Positions 27,108-37,932 are shown, numbered from the stretch's first letter. The stretch is 64,000 nt of DNA from Taibaiella sp. (GCA_019739295.1 JAHHDV010000029.1:32881-96880), one strand, 5' to 3'. The notes: a model not told the origin generated them from the sequence alone. Numbers and translations are program-made.

Positions 27108-30100
27108 TTACATGTTCCTCCTGTACTGACCGCCCACTTCAAATAAAGCCTGGGTGATCTGACCAAGGGAACAATGCTTTACCGTTTCCATCAGCTCTTC
27201 GAAGATATTGCCGTTCCTGATCGCAACCTGCTGCAGATTCCGTAAAGCTTCTTCTCCTTTGTCTCCGCTGCGTTTCCAGAGATCGTGAACATTCTGTATC
27301 TGGAATTCCTTTTCTTCAGTTGTGGAGCGGATCACTTCTGCAGGAATTACTGTAGGTGACCCTTTAGAACTCAAAAACGTATTCACCCCGATGATCGGGT
27401 ATTCACCGGTATGTTTTAAGGTTTCGTAATACAGGGATTCCTCCTGTATTTTACCCCGCTGGTACATGGTTTCCATCGCACCAAGCACACCGCCGCGTTC
27501 GGTAATCCTGTCAAATTCTGCATAAACTGCTTCCTCTACCAGGTCGGTCAGTTCTTCGATGATGAAGGAACCCTGCAATGGATTTTCATTTTTCGCCAGG
27601 CCCAGTTCGCGGTTGATGATGAGCTGGATCGCCATCGCACGGCGTACGGATTCTTCCGTAGGCGTTGTGATGGCTTCATCATAGGCATTTGTATGTAATG
27701 AATTACAGTTGTCGTAAATCGCATACAGGGCCTGCAGGGTTGTGCGGATATCGTTGAAGTCGATTTCCTGGGCATGCAAGGAACGGCCGGAGGTCTGGAT
27801 ATGGTATTTCAGCATTTGCGATCGTTCATTGCCACCATATTTATACTTCATTGCCTTTGCCCAAATCCGGCGGGCCACACGGCCGATTACAGCATATTCC
27901 GGGTCGATACCATTAGAGAAGAAGAAGGACAGGTTCGGCGCGAATTCATCAATGTGCATCCCACGGCTCAGGTAATATTCCACGAAAGTAAAGCCATTGG
28001 AAATCGTGAATGCCAGCTGCGAAATCGGGTTGGCGCCTGCCTCTGCAATGTGATAACCCGAGATAGATACGGAATAGAAATTACGAACGCCCTTATGGAT
28101 AAAATATTGCTGGACATCACCCATGACCCTTAAGGAGAATTCAGTAGAGAAGATACAGGTATTTTGTGCCTGGTCTTCCTTCAGGATGTCTGCCTGAACC
28201 GTACCGCGTACAGCTTTCAGCGTTCTCTCTTTGATTTCATTATATACTTCCGCCGGTAAGACCTGGTCGCCCGTTACGCCCAGCAGCATCAGGCCCAAAC
28301 CGTTATTCCCTTCCGGCAGCTCACCCTGCTTGCCTTCTGCTTCCTTACCGGAACCGACATTCGCGGAATAATACGGGCGAGGCAAACCTTTTTCCTTATA
28401 AATGGCATCGATCTTTGCATTTACCTCGTCTTCCAGGCCGTTTTCCCTGATGTAAAGCTCACATTGCTGGTCTATTGCCGCATTCATAAAGAAAGCGGTA
28501 ATCGTCGGTGCCGGCCCATTGATGGTCATGGACACGGAGGTTTTGGGGTCCGCCAGGTTGAAACCTGAATATAGCTTCTTGGCATCATCCAGCGTCGGGA
28601 TAGATACACCCGAATTACCGATCTTACCATAGATATCCGGGCGGTGACCGGGGTCCTGCCCGTATAAGGTTACCGAGTCAAATGCCGTACTCAGACGTGC
28701 TGCAGGCAGGCCTTTCGATACATAGTGGAAACGCTTGTTGGTACGTTCCGGCCCGCCTTCCCCGGCAAACATACGTGTGGGATCTTCCCCTTCACGTTTG
28801 AACGGGTAGATACCGGCAGCGTAAGGAAACTCTCCCGGGAAGTTCTCTGTCAGCACCCATTTAAGGATTTCTCCCCAGGCCTCATATCTCGGTACAACAA
28901 CCTTTGGAACCTTGGTATGGGATAACGATTCCGTAAACGTTTTGATCTTTAATTCTTTGTCCCGCACTTTAAAGACATAATATTCATCCTGGTAATGACG
29001 CTTCTTGGCTTCCCAGTTGCGTAAAGTTTCCAGATTTTTGGGATCCAGATCCAAGAGCACTTTGTTATACATCTCCTGGAGCTCTTTGCTCAACCTGTCC
29101 TTATCCTCAATATCCGAAGCCTGCAGGGTCTCTATGGTTTTGTGAATGCCAAACAGCTTCTGCGCTACCTCAGCCTGTTCCTCAGATTTCCGGTCATAAT
29201 TGCGGTTGTTTTTCCGCGATCTCCGACAAATAACGCGTACGCGCAGGCGGGATGATAAAGATTTTCTCGCTCTGCTCGTCTGTAGCTTTGAATTCGGAAT
29301 GCAATGCTGCGCTCGTCTTATCTGCGATGATGTCCATTAATGCCCGGTACATCGTATTCGTTCCCGGGTCATTGAACTGGGATGCAATGGTGCCGTAAAC
29401 CGGCATGGCATCTACATCTCTGTCAAAGAATTTGTGATTGCGCTGGTATTGCTTTTTCACATCGCGCAGCGCATCTGCCGCGCCCCGTTTATCAAACTTA
29501 TTCACCACGACAATGTCTGCAAAATCCAGCATATCGATCTTCTCCAACTGGGTAGCAGCACCATATTCAGGCGTCATCACATACATACTTACGTCACAAT
29601 AGTCTGTGATCTGGGTATCACTCTGGCCGATCCCTGAAGTTTCCAGGATCACTACGTCGTACTGCGCAGCCTTGAGGATATTGACTGCATCCCGGATATA
29701 CTTGGAGACGGCAAGGTTGCTCTGGCGCGTCGCCATGGAACGCATAAACACACGTTCATTCCTGATCGCGTTCATACGGATCCTGTCTCCGAGCAAAGCT
29801 CCGCCAGTCTTACGTTTGGACGGGTCCACAGAAATAATGCCAATATTCTTTTCCGGGAAATCCAGCAGGAAACGGCGAACGATCTCATCAACTGTAGATG
29901 ATTTTCCCGAACCTCCGGTACCCGTAATTCCTAACACGGGCGTTTTACTTTCAGCCGCCAGTTCATCCACTTTCTTCAGCATGGCCCTGGTTTCCGGAAG
30001 ATCACCATAATTCTCAGCAGCAGAAATCAACCGGCCGATATCCTTCGGGTTTTTTGTCGCAGATATGACCGACCTCCCCGTTGAGCTGATCGCCGGTAGG

Positions 30101-30523
30101 AAAATCTGATTTTGTCATCAGGTCAATGATCATTCCCTCCAGGCCCATGGCACGGCCATCATCCGGAGAGTAGATCTTATCGATACCATAAGCCTCCAGT
30201 TCCCTGATCTCATCCGGGAGGATCACGCCACCTCCGCCGGCAAATATTTTAATATGCCCTGCGCCTTTTTCGCGCAACAGGTCGTACATATATTTCAAAT
30301 ACTCTACGTGTCCACCCTGGTAAGAGGTCATGGCTATGGCATTGGCATCTTCCTGGATGGCACAATCCACCACCTCCTGCACACTGCGGTCATGACCTAA
30401 ATGGATCACTTCGGCTCCATTGGACTGCATGACGCGACGCATAATATTGATTGATGCATCGTGACCGTCAAAAAGAGATGCAGCCGTAACGATTCTAATC
30501 TTATTCTTAGGAGTAAAACTCAT
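27108..30523 (-). CDS. icmF: IcmF-type fused acyl-CoA mutase (B12 domain, G-protein, mutase), with two frameshifts as assembled
   Basis: IcmF interconverts isobutyryl-CoA and n-butyryl-CoA with adenosylcobalamin, and its built-in MeaI-type GTPase guards cofactor loading. Three frames appear: 30523-30014 (B12-binding, [10 protein letters not shown]), 30030-29194 (GTPase, P-loop [12 protein letters not shown]) and 29093-27108 (mutase barrel, [18 protein letters not shown]). In the conceptual product, one A fewer at 30050-30055 gives [19 protein letters not shown]. One A fewer at 29209-29213 gives [17 protein letters not shown]. Both joints match IcmF sequence, and the restored length is 1137 residues, as expected. 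Separate small proteins are unlikely because the GTPase-mutase linker would be untranslated. It follows sufT-like, sufE and thioesterase genes on the same strand. Confidence 0.9.
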
Positions 30524-30580
30524 AGTATTTTTTGTATTAAAAATAATTTTTAAATGAAATCATGGCTCCCTACAAAACCA

Positions 30581-30883
30581 TTATAAAAACCCCAATTCTA
30601 ATTTTGCTTCTTCGCTCATCATATCCCTGGTCCAGGGCGGATCAAAAGTAAGCTGGATATGGGCGTCCGTAACTTCCTCTATAGCTTCTACCTTGGTCTG
30701 CGCCTCGAAAATGATATCTCCGGCTACAGGGCAGGCCGGGGCAGTCAAAGTCATGACCACTTCTACCTTACCTCCATCATGGATGTGGATATCATATACA
30801 AGACCGAGCTCCACAATATTTACCGGGATCTCGGGATCATATACAGTCCTTAAGGCATCTTCAATTTTGTCTCTTAGGTTCAT
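30581..30883 (-). CDS. MIP18/DUF59 family protein (SufT-like)
   Basis: The 100-residue protein has the DUF59 signature DPEIPVNIVELGLVYDI and the reactive-cysteine motif LTAPACPVAG. Relatives (SufT, PaaD, human MIP18) help iron-sulfur cluster maturation. Its start overlaps the sufE stop by four bases (ATGA), which indicates translational coupling and supports a Suf role. Confidence 0.92.
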   Translation of the reverse strand: MNLRDKIEDALRTVYDPEIPVNIVELGLVYDIHIHDGGKVEVVMTLTAPACPVAGDIIFEAQTKVEAIEEVTDAHIQLTFDPPWTRDMMSEEAKLELGFL

Positions 30884-31305
30884 GATTGGTTGATTTTAGA
30901 GAAGGCCAATGCATATAGTTTCATTTGCCTGAGCATGGCAGACAGGCCGTTCGCACGCGTAGGTGAAAGATGACTTTTGAGACCGATCCGGTCTATAAAG
31001 TAAATATCCGCCTGTGCGATATCCTCAGCGGGCTGCTGGTTGAGCACCTCAATCATCAGCGCTACAAGGCCTTTGGTGATGATCGCATCACTATCAGCAG
31101 TAAAATACACTTTCCCGTCTCTCTGTTCGGCATGCAGCCAGACACTGGACTGACATCCCTTGATCAATTTTTCAGGGATCCTGTATTCTTCCCGGATCAC
31201 AGGCAGGCCTTTCCCATACCCGATCAGATGCTCATACTTCTCCATCCAGTCTTCAAACACGGAAAATTCTTCAATAATGGCATCCTGCTTTTCATTAATA
31301 CTCAT
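30880..31305 (-). CDS. sufE: SufE-family cysteine desulfurase activator
   Basis: The 141-residue protein matches SufE: persulfide-accepting Cys51 in LIKGCQSSVW and the C-terminal LSPTRANGLSAML. SufE takes sulfur from SufS and passes it to the SufBCD scaffold. sufBCDS are not in the window. It heads a short Suf pair and lies 59 bp after the thioesterase gene. Confidence 0.95.
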   Translation of the reverse strand: MSINEKQDAIIEEFSVFEDWMEKYEHLIGYGKGLPVIREEYRIPEKLIKGCQSSVWLHAEQRDGKVYFTADSDAIITKGLVALMIEVLNQQPAEDIAQADIYFIDRIGLKSHLSPTRANGLSAMLRQMKLYALAFSKINQS

Positions 31306-31325
31306 ACGTTTTTCCTCTGGTGGTG

Positions 31326-31333
31326 CAAAGTTA
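31326..31333 (-). promoter_or_regulatory. predicted -7 element before sufE
   Basis: TAACTTTG on the minus strand matches TAnnTTTG, 20 bp before the sufE start. It suggests sufE-sufT-icmF has its own promoter. No -33 match was found. Confidence 0.4.
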
Positions 31334-31364
31334 CGAAAGTTATCTGTCTGACCCCATATTCATA

Positions 31365-31814
31365 TCAACAGGATTGACGGAAACCCAATACGGAAATTTT
31401 AAAATCTTCAGGAACGGGGACGACCCTGCGCTGCCGGTAATCAAAACAAACGATTCCGGTTTTAACCCTTGCTATCTCCATACCCGGCTGACCGGTCCCC
31501 GCAGTAACCAGGTAGTATAGTTCAAAGCTGAGCCGGCTGACCTCGCCTGCATAAATCTGAACCTGTAAATCAAAACCATACATACCTTCATTCTTATATA
31601 CGATCATGGCATCTGCCATGATGATGCCACATCCTCCGATGTCCATTTCAGAATAGCCAAAGGAGCGGAGCATCCTGACCCTGGCCTCATGGACCAGGCC
31701 CAGGAGGGCATCATTCCCCAGGTGGTTGCCATAATTAAGGTCTGTGACCCGGATGGGCATCTCCGTGGAAAAAACGGGGTTACCCTGGGGTATATCCAAT
31801 TTGACCCTTGCCAT
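31365..31814 (-). CDS. acyl-CoA thioesterase, hotdog fold (4HBT)
   Basis: The 149-residue protein fits the YbgC/FadM-like 4HBT family: MPIRVTDLNYGNHLGNDALL carries the Asp/Asn active-site region, followed by EARVRMLRSFG. It hydrolyses acyl-CoA thioesters; chain preference is unknown. It is transcribed away from the FAH-family gene across a 47-bp gap, and lies upstream of sufE and icmF on the same strand, so an acyl-CoA context is plausible. Confidence 0.88.
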   Translation of the reverse strand: MARVKLDIPQGNPVFSTEMPIRVTDLNYGNHLGNDALLGLVHEARVRMLRSFGYSEMDIGGCGIIMADAMIVYKNEGMYGFDLQVQIYAGEVSRLSFELYYLVTAGTGQPGMEIARVKTGIVCFDYRQRRVVPVPEDFKISVLGFRQSC

Positions 31815-31861
31815 GAAATTAGTTTTCTTAGATTTACAGTTACAATGATAATAATAAAATT

Positions 31862-32470
31862 ATGAAACTCATCTGTATCGGAAGAAATTATCAGGCGCAT
31901 GCACAGGAATTGAATAATGCGGTGCCTGCCGCACCCATTATCTTCTTCAAACCGGGATCTTGTATCAATCCCGGCCCCCGGATGCAGCTCAATCCGCACC
32001 TCGGAGCAGTGCATTACGAATGTGAACTTATCCTTAAAGTACATGAACCATTGCCATTGCACAGGAAAATTTCATCCGTCAGGGAGATCTGTAAAGAGTG
32101 GAGCCTGGGCATAGACTTTACGGCAAGAGAGATCCAGGATATGCTGAAAGAAAAGAGGCTGCCCTGGGAACTGGCCAAAGGATTCGATCAGTCAGCTGTC
32201 ATCGGCAAGTGGCTGCCCATCCCGGAAAAGCACCTGTATGATCATTCTTTTACCTTCCTGAAAAACGGGAAAGAAGTCCAGAGAGGACACTTAAGCAGGA
32301 TGATCTTCAACCTCGAGCAGATGGTCAATTATTGTACCGGTTACTTCAGTGTGGAAGCAGGTGATATCCTTTTTACAGGCACACCCGAGGGCGTAGGGCG
32401 TATTGCCGCCGGAGATCTGATGGAGGGTGTCCTTATGGGTGAACAGGTCATCAGAATGGAAGTGGAATAA
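31862..32470 (+). CDS. fumarylacetoacetate hydrolase (FAH) family protein
   Basis: The 202-residue protein is a short FAH-fold enzyme. Metal-ligand glutamates lie in HYECELILKV, with GIDFTAREIQ and the C-terminal GDILFTGTPEGVGRI. The family includes acylpyruvate hydrolases, oxaloacetate tautomerases/decarboxylases and catechol meta-cleavage enzymes; the length fits the YcgM/FAHD1 group. The substrate cannot be fixed. It is divergent from the thioesterase gene. Confidence 0.9.
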   Translation: MKLICIGRNYQAHAQELNNAVPAAPIIFFKPGSCINPGPRMQLNPHLGAVHYECELILKVHEPLPLHRKISSVREICKEWSLGIDFTAREIQDMLKEKRLPWELAKGFDQSAVIGKWLPIPEKHLYDHSFTFLKNGKEVQRGHLSRMIFNLEQMVNYCTGYFSVEAGDILFTGTPEGVGRIAAGDLMEGVLMGEQVIRMEVE

Positions 32471-32506
32471 TACCTTCTTGCTGGATAAATGACGCTGATC
32501 AGGTGA

Positions 32507-32977
32507 TCACCGCTTCCCCCTGAAGAAATCCTGCATCAATACCCTGGATTCTTCTTCCAGGACACCATATACCAGCTGGGTTCTGGGGTGAAAGGGCTGC
32601 CTGCTGACTTCCTCCTGCCCGGGACTGAAATAACGATTATAGCCGTTTTTCCCGTCCCTGCAGCCAAAGACCACCTTACCGATCTTGCTCCAATACAGGG
32701 CGCCACTGCACATCAGGCAGGGCTCTACCGTGACATATAAGGTAGCTTCAGGAAGGTATTTACTACCCAGCTGGTTAAAGGCTGCCGTAAGTGCGATCAT
32801 CTCCGCATGTGCCGTACAGTCATGCAGCATCTCGGTCTGATTATACCCCCTGCTGATGATTTTATTCTGTATAGCTACGACCGCGCCGATCGGTACTTCA
32901 TCTGCATCTAAAGCCTTGCGGGCCTCCGCCAAAGCCTGCTGCATAAAATACTGATCATTGAAAATAATTCCTTCCAT
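32507..32977 (-). CDS. tadA: tRNA(adenosine34) deaminase / nucleoside deaminase
   Basis: TadA converts adenosine 34 of tRNA-Arg to inosine. The 156-residue protein has the zinc site His57-Ala-Glu59 (TAHAEM) and PCLMC (86-90), plus VPIGAVV and RGYNQTE, as in TadA. Guanine deaminase-like relatives share this core, so a minor doubt remains. It is 69 bp downstream of yidC but separated by a hairpin. Confidence 0.9.
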   Translation of the reverse strand: MEGIIFNDQYFMQQALAEARKALDADEVPIGAVVAIQNKIISRGYNQTEMLHDCTAHAEMIALTAAFNQLGSKYLPEATLYVTVEPCLMCSGALYWSKIGKVVFGCRDGKNGYNRYFSPGQEEVSRQPFHPRTQLVYGVLEEESRVLMQDFFRGKR

Positions 32978-32982
32978 AAATG

Positions 32983-33022
32983 TAAAAGAGCAACAAAACT
33001 AATCAATTTTGCTGCTCTAAAA
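32983..33022 (-). terminator. probable terminator after yidC
   Basis: An imperfect hairpin between yidC and tadA pairs AGAGCA-x-CAAAA with TTTTG-x-TGCTCT, followed by T's on the minus strand. Confidence 0.6.
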
Positions 33023-33046
33023 TTTCACTCCTGAAAAAGTCTATGA

Positions 33047-34903
33047 CTATTTATTTTTCTGTTGCTTAAGCCTGTCTTGCTGCACCTTCTGCATCTCTTC
33101 CAGCTTCTGCTGCCATTTGGACTGCTTGGCCGGTTCTTTCCTCTTTCTTTCGATCTTAGCCAGGATGGCTTCTTCATTGATGAAGAATTTCTGTATCACG
33201 AACTGCAATCCCAGGCTCACCAGGTTAGAGAATGTATAATAGAACGTAAGACCGGCAGCAAAACTGTTGAACCAGGGAAGGAACATCACCGGCATGACAA
33301 ATGGCATCCATTTCATCATCTTGGTATTGACATCATTACCACCGGTCATCGGCGTATTCGTCCGGCTATACAGTGCCAAAAGCAATGAAGTCACCGTCAT
33401 CAGTAATGTAAATAATGATACGTGGTTACCATAATAACTGCTGATCAAAGGGATATGGCCGGACCATTTGAAGATCTCGTCATAGGTAGAAAGGTCATCT
33501 GCCCACAGGAACTGTGCCTGTCTTAACTCAATAGCCGTAGGGAAGAAATAATACATCGCCAGTAAGAAGGGCATCTGCAGCAGCAACGGAAGGCATCCTC
33601 CCAATGGGTTCACACCTGCGGTTCTGAAGAGCTTCATTTGCTCCATGCCGAATTGCTGCTGGTCTCCTTCATACTTCTCCTTCAAAGCATCAATCTCCGG
33701 CTTCAACACCCTCATTTTCGCAGAAGACAGGTAACTTTTGTAGGTAAAGAAGCTCAGGAAAAACCTGATGATCAATGTCAGCAATATGATGATCAGGCCA
33801 TAGTTGGCTATCCCGCCCTCCAGTAAGTGGAACAAAGGGATCACGATCCATTTACAGATATACTTGACAAAGAAGAATATCCCGTATCCCAGAGGAATCA
33901 TCTCCTCAAAATCCAGGTCATAAGATTTAAGCAGGTCGTATTCATTGGGTCCCATCATCCAACGGTAACCAAATACCACATCATTGCCTGCCTGGATCGG
34001 AATCGTCAGCTGGTTCCTTACAGTATAAATATTGGAAGAATCCCCTTCTGAAATTTTCCCATCGAAAGATCCTTTTTCAAACTTATCATCGGCAATAATG
34101 GTAGAATTGAAAAAGTGGGTCTTCACACTCATCCATTTCAGAGAGCGCTCCAATTGCTGTGAAGGAGTCATTTTAACGGTAAAATAATCGTGCTCCTGGT
34201 CAGCAAAAAGATAATGGACCTGAGCATAAGTCCTTTCATTTTTCAGATCTTTCTCAGTCGGCAGTGCTTCGGTCACCCAATCCAAAGGCAGTGATGTGGC
34301 TCCATTCAGGTCAGCCTGCATCCCGATTAAGCGGAATTTAGCCTGCATCATATAGCTGTTCTTGGGTAATGTATAGGTATATACAACGGCTTTGCCGCCA
34401 CCCAGGTCAGCTTTCAGCTCCAGTTGGCTGCCACCACCGTCTAACGCGGTAATGGTCTCCCGGAAGTTCAGATCCTGAGTCTGAATGGTACTGCCCTCAA
34501 AAGGGAGCAGAATATTGAACTTATTATTCTTACCGCTGGCAAACAACAGGTCAGTCTGCTGATAGGTCCTGAAGCTATCCAGCTTGATCTCCTCCGGCAC
34601 TGCGCCTCTGGTATTGAACCGGACAGTCAGCAGGCCGTTGGTAAGTGTGACCAGCTGTCCCGTTCCCGCCTGGAAGGCAGGAGCCTTACCGGAGTCCACC
34701 GGCTCGGTGGCTATGCTGTCCGGCTGTCCGGCAGCATTATCCGCTATAACGGTATCTTTCCTGACCGGGTTGGTAGCTGCTGCTAAAGAATCTTCATATC
34801 TTTTTTGTTCCTGGTATTTCTGGGATTCCGTACTGCTGTACCAAAAATAACCTGCAGCCAGTACCAACATCAATACAAAACCTATAATCGATTTGCGATC
34901 CAT
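33047..34903 (-). CDS. yidC: membrane protein insertase YidC
   Basis: YidC inserts and folds inner-membrane proteins with or without SecYEG. The 618-residue protein has an N-terminal anchor (IIGFVLMLVLAAGYFW), a large periplasmic domain (about 80-350) and the conserved C-terminal five-helix domain. The latter includes LTLIIRFFLSFF with the groove arginine, NPLGGCLPLLLQMPF and the last helices near LPWFNSFAAGLTFYYTFSN. A Lys/Gln-rich coiled tail ends the protein, as in Bacteroidota. Usual neighbours (rnpA, mnmE) are absent, which is normal for the phylum. Confidence 0.97.
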   Translation of the reverse strand: MDRKSIIGFVLMLVLAAGYFWYSSTESQKYQEQKRYEDSLAAATNPVRKDTVIADNAAGQPDSIATEPVDSGKAPAFQAGTGQLVTLTNGLLTVRFNTRGAVPEEIKLDSFRTYQQTDLLFASGKNNKFNILLPFEGSTIQTQDLNFRETITALDGGGSQLELKADLGGGKAVVYTYTLPKNSYMMQAKFRLIGMQADLNGATSLPLDWVTEALPTEKDLKNERTYAQVHYLFADQEHDYFTVKMTPSQQLERSLKWMSVKTHFFNSTIIADDKFEKGSFDGKISEGDSSNIYTVRNQLTIPIQAGNDVVFGYRWMMGPNEYDLLKSYDLDFEEMIPLGYGIFFFVKYICKWIVIPLFHLLEGGIANYGLIIILLTLIIRFFLSFFTYKSYLSSAKMRVLKPEIDALKEKYEGDQQQFGMEQMKLFRTAGVNPLGGCLPLLLQMPFLLAMYYFFPTAIELRQAQFLWADDLSTYDEIFKWSGHIPLISSYYGNHVSLFTLLMTVTSLLLALYSRTNTPMTGGNDVNTKMMKWMPFVMPVMFLPWFNSFAAGLTFYYTFSNLVSLGLQFVIQKFFINEEAILAKIERKRKEPAKQSKWQQKLEEMQKVQQDRLKQQKNK

Positions 34904-34928
34904 TCTATGTATTTATCAATTTAAGGCG

Positions 34929-34936
34929 CAAAGGTA
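34929..34936 (-). promoter_or_regulatory. predicted -7 element for yidC
   Basis: TACCTTTG on the minus strand, 25 bp before the start codon, matches TAnnTTTG exactly. A TTG lies 24 bp further upstream, slightly beyond typical spacing. Confidence 0.45.
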
Positions 34937-35092
34937 AGGAATAATGAACAATCCTAAAATCAAGAATTCATATCCAAAATGGTAAGGCTCAGGTAAAAAG
35001 AGCCGGGAAACAGGACAGGGCAGCCAGGATACCCGAAAGCCCATAAAAAAGGATGGAAACACCTGCAAATCTGCCACCGGTGCAACCCTGCC

Positions 35093-35884
35093 CTATTGTA
35101 TCTTGGAGCTCAGGGGATACCTGAGGTTTTTGTAAGACATAAGGTCCACCTTGATATTACCTACCAATATAGGTGTCTCAATCCGGAGCGGAATATGGTT
35201 GTCATCATCACTCACATACACGATCATCTTCTCGCCACCCCTGAATATCGTTCCTTCGATCAACAGGGGTACTATTTTAATCGCATTGAAGGTGCCATAT
35301 TGGGTTTTGATCTTTGTTTTTCCCATATACTTGATATATAAGGAATGCAGCTCATTGTCCAGGAATAAGGTAAAAGGTATCTTGGACCCCACGGAGTATT
35401 TACTGAAATCAATATTTCTGGCAAAATAAATAGTGCTCAACACGTCCTGGGTACAACTTTCGATAGAGAAAGTCCTTCCGTCACTTTTAGCAGTCCGCGA
35501 CCCATGATTGAAGGTAACATCATTGGTAAATTTCGTTTTTCCCTCACTTACATTCCTTTTGAACTTCATCGGCACCAGCTTCTCCTTATCTATATACGTC
35601 TCGTACCGGTCTCTTACCTTGAAGATCCAGTCATAGCTGCTGTAGGTTCTTCCCGTACCGACGATATGGTAAGCCGCCCTGCCATTATAAGTGGTGGAAG
35701 AAGTGGTAAATGCAGCTTCTCCTGTTCCCGTCCACGCGCCCCCGACAGTGTAGAATACTTTATACTTTACCTCCTCTCCGGGATGGATGACATTGTTCAG
35801 GTTACTGCCGCAGATCTGGGCTGTAGCCGGATGGAAATAAATCGCAAACAGGAATATAGTGATGGTAGAAATTAAAAATTTCAT
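35093..35884 (-). CDS. DUF3108-family exported protein
   Basis: The 263-residue protein has a signal peptide (cut near HPATAQ). The DUF3108 pattern follows: HPGEEVKYKVFYTVGGAWTG, a central YDWIFKVRDRYETYID, then FLDNELHSLYIKYMGKTKI, and YVSDDDNHIPLRIET near the end. Family members are predicted periplasmic beta-sandwich proteins of unknown role. It lies 54 bp after the TPR gene on the same strand, probably one transcript. Confidence 0.88.
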   Translation of the reverse strand: MKFLISTITIFLFAIYFHPATAQICGSNLNNVIHPGEEVKYKVFYTVGGAWTGTGEAAFTTSSTTYNGRAAYHIVGTGRTYSSYDWIFKVRDRYETYIDKEKLVPMKFKRNVSEGKTKFTNDVTFNHGSRTAKSDGRTFSIESCTQDVLSTIYFARNIDFSKYSVGSKIPFTLFLDNELHSLYIKYMGKTKIKTQYGTFNAIKIVPLLIEGTIFRGGEKMIVYVSDDDNHIPLRIETPILVGNIKVDLMSYKNLRYPLSSKIQ

Positions 35885-35938
35885 ATTTTTAATATTTTGG
35901 TATTTTTGGTATTACCTTTAATAGACTTATATTCCGTT

Positions 35939-37814
35939 CTAAGGTTTAGCGGCCTGCTTTTGCAGCTCGGTCAGCTTAGCTCTCGCCAGAGTTGACAAAG
36001 TGCTGGACGGCATATTCAGGATCAGGTCTTCATAATACTGAATCGCTTTATCCTTATCAGCAAGGTGGATCTCATAGATCTCGGCACATTGCATCAGGGC
36101 ATCATCCGCCAGTACCCCGTCCTTATATTCTTGTATGACCTTTTCGAAATACGCCACCGCCTCATTGAACCGCCCTTCGTCCCTGGCCATTCTGGCTTTG
36201 AGCATATACACATCATCGATCAGATCACTTTCAGGATAATCTTTGATCAATTCATTCAGGATAGAATCAGCCACAGGAAACTGGTATTGAAAAATCATCA
36301 GGTCTGCCTGTGCAAACATCTTCAGGGGTACCGCAGAAGTATCTGTGACCGTATTTTCCGTTATCATTATAGAAAGGCTCATCGCATCATTGGAAATCAG
36401 CTCAGTGGTACTGGCTTTGAGTACTTTGAGCTGGTTTTGCGCCCATTCGAAATCACCTCTGTAAAATGCCAGTTTGGCCTGTTTGAACCTGGCTTCCTCA
36501 CCCATCATATCCTGCCGGTAGAGCTTATCGACCTGTGCATAAGTAAGATTCGCATCCCATACATCCCCTGCCAGCAACTGGTAATCGCCCAGAGCCAGTT
36601 TAGCCATCCCGATATATTCTTTGCTCAACCTCGCTTGCTGCAATACTGAATCCAGGAGGGATATAGCCACCCTCGGCTGCCTGGCATATTTGCCGATCAC
36701 ATCCATATACCATAAGTACTCGATATCCGTCATTTTATCCGGCTGCATTTGAAAGAAACGGAGCATCAGGTTGCGCGTGGTATCCACCATCTTGGGATCT
36801 ACCGGCCGGGTCGTTACCAGCTGTACATAATGACTACGGATAATCCTTCTTTCTGCGATGGCATAATACGGGTCCTCTTTGGGCCCATTCAGAATATAAC
36901 CGAAGGCCTGGTTGGCGATAGAGAACCTGCGGTTCTCCAAAGCTTGCTCTGCCAGCTCATAGATGTCCTTGGTCATACTCCCTTTTTCCTTTTTGTCCAG
37001 CCTGATCAGTTCCTCCAATGCGCCATCATATTGGCCATCCAGCTGGTTGATCCAGGAAAGTATAGAAGCATAAGTTTCCTTGTGAGCCGGATCTTTATCG
37101 ATTAGCTTTTTTACTGATTTGCGGATCTTCTCCTTGTTCCTTTCATCCTTTTCGATGAGCAGGACAAGCCTGGACTTGATATCCCGGTCTATCCCGGTCT
37201 GATAAGGGTATAGTTTATAATAAATCGGGAATACCTTTTCTATCTCTCCGTTCTCCAGATACAGCTTCAGCAGTTCCCCTTCGAACCCACTGATCCTATG
37301 TTCTGACTGCGCCGCCTTTTCATATAATCTGACAGCAAGATCTAATTGACCCTTGGACTGCAGGGTATTGGCCATTTTTTTTGATATCAAAATCACTCAT
37401 CTGGTCCAAGCCCTCGAAAAGCCGGTCTATGATTTTGCTCTTGGCTTTCTTATCGCCTTTCAGTTCGTATACCTGAGCCAGGTCCATCCATATCGCCGCG
37501 TCCCCCCTCCGGATCTCCTGCATATACTTCACCAGATGCTCGGCTTCATCCAGCTTCTTGTATTCCAAAAGAAACTCGTAGAATTCATGATATACTTTTA
37601 AATCAAACGGGGCCTCATTATAGGCCATTTTATAAGCCGGCAATGCGGAGTCCGGCTGACCATTTGCCGCATAATGCCTGGCGATATCCAGGGGTTTCTG
37701 AGACTGGCTGTATGCAGGAGCACTGTCCTGGACGAACGACAAGGCCAGCATCATGACGCCCAATAGCCAGCTGATCGTATATTTCTTTCTGTTTTTAATT
37801 GCTATATTTTTCAT
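35939..37814 (-). CDS. exported TPR-repeat protein, frameshifted at an A8 run
   Basis: Two frames (37856-37320 and 37396-35939) join if one A is removed from the run of eight at 37375-37382, giving MSDFDIKKMANTLQSKG. The restored protein has 624 residues. It has a signal peptide (YTISWLLGVMMLALSFVQ, cut near AYSQS) and TPR-like helix pairs throughout, ending in a clear TPR block (FNEAVAYFEKVIQEYKDG ... DKAIQYYEDLI), the YfgC/BamD-like secreted TPR style of Bacteroidota. I start at ATG 37814 because AGAAGG lies 9 bp upstream; GTG 37856 and ATG 37823 are alternatives. Function is unknown; scaffolding in the envelope is likely. Confidence 0.82.
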
Positions 37815-37932
37815 TTTCTGCATCCTTCTTCTTATCCGGGGATGTGCGTTGGTCACTATAATTCCGGAAGGATAACGTGCTATATCCAGAATAAATTTTA
37901 TCCAAGCGCTACAGGTATCATCCTTTAAGTCT

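Noticed and set aside
29194..30030. Stand-alone MeaB/ArgK-type GTPase gene
   Set aside because: Its first codons continue an upstream frame that reads [12 protein letters not shown] in IcmF style; one base joins it to the B12 domain and another to the mutase.
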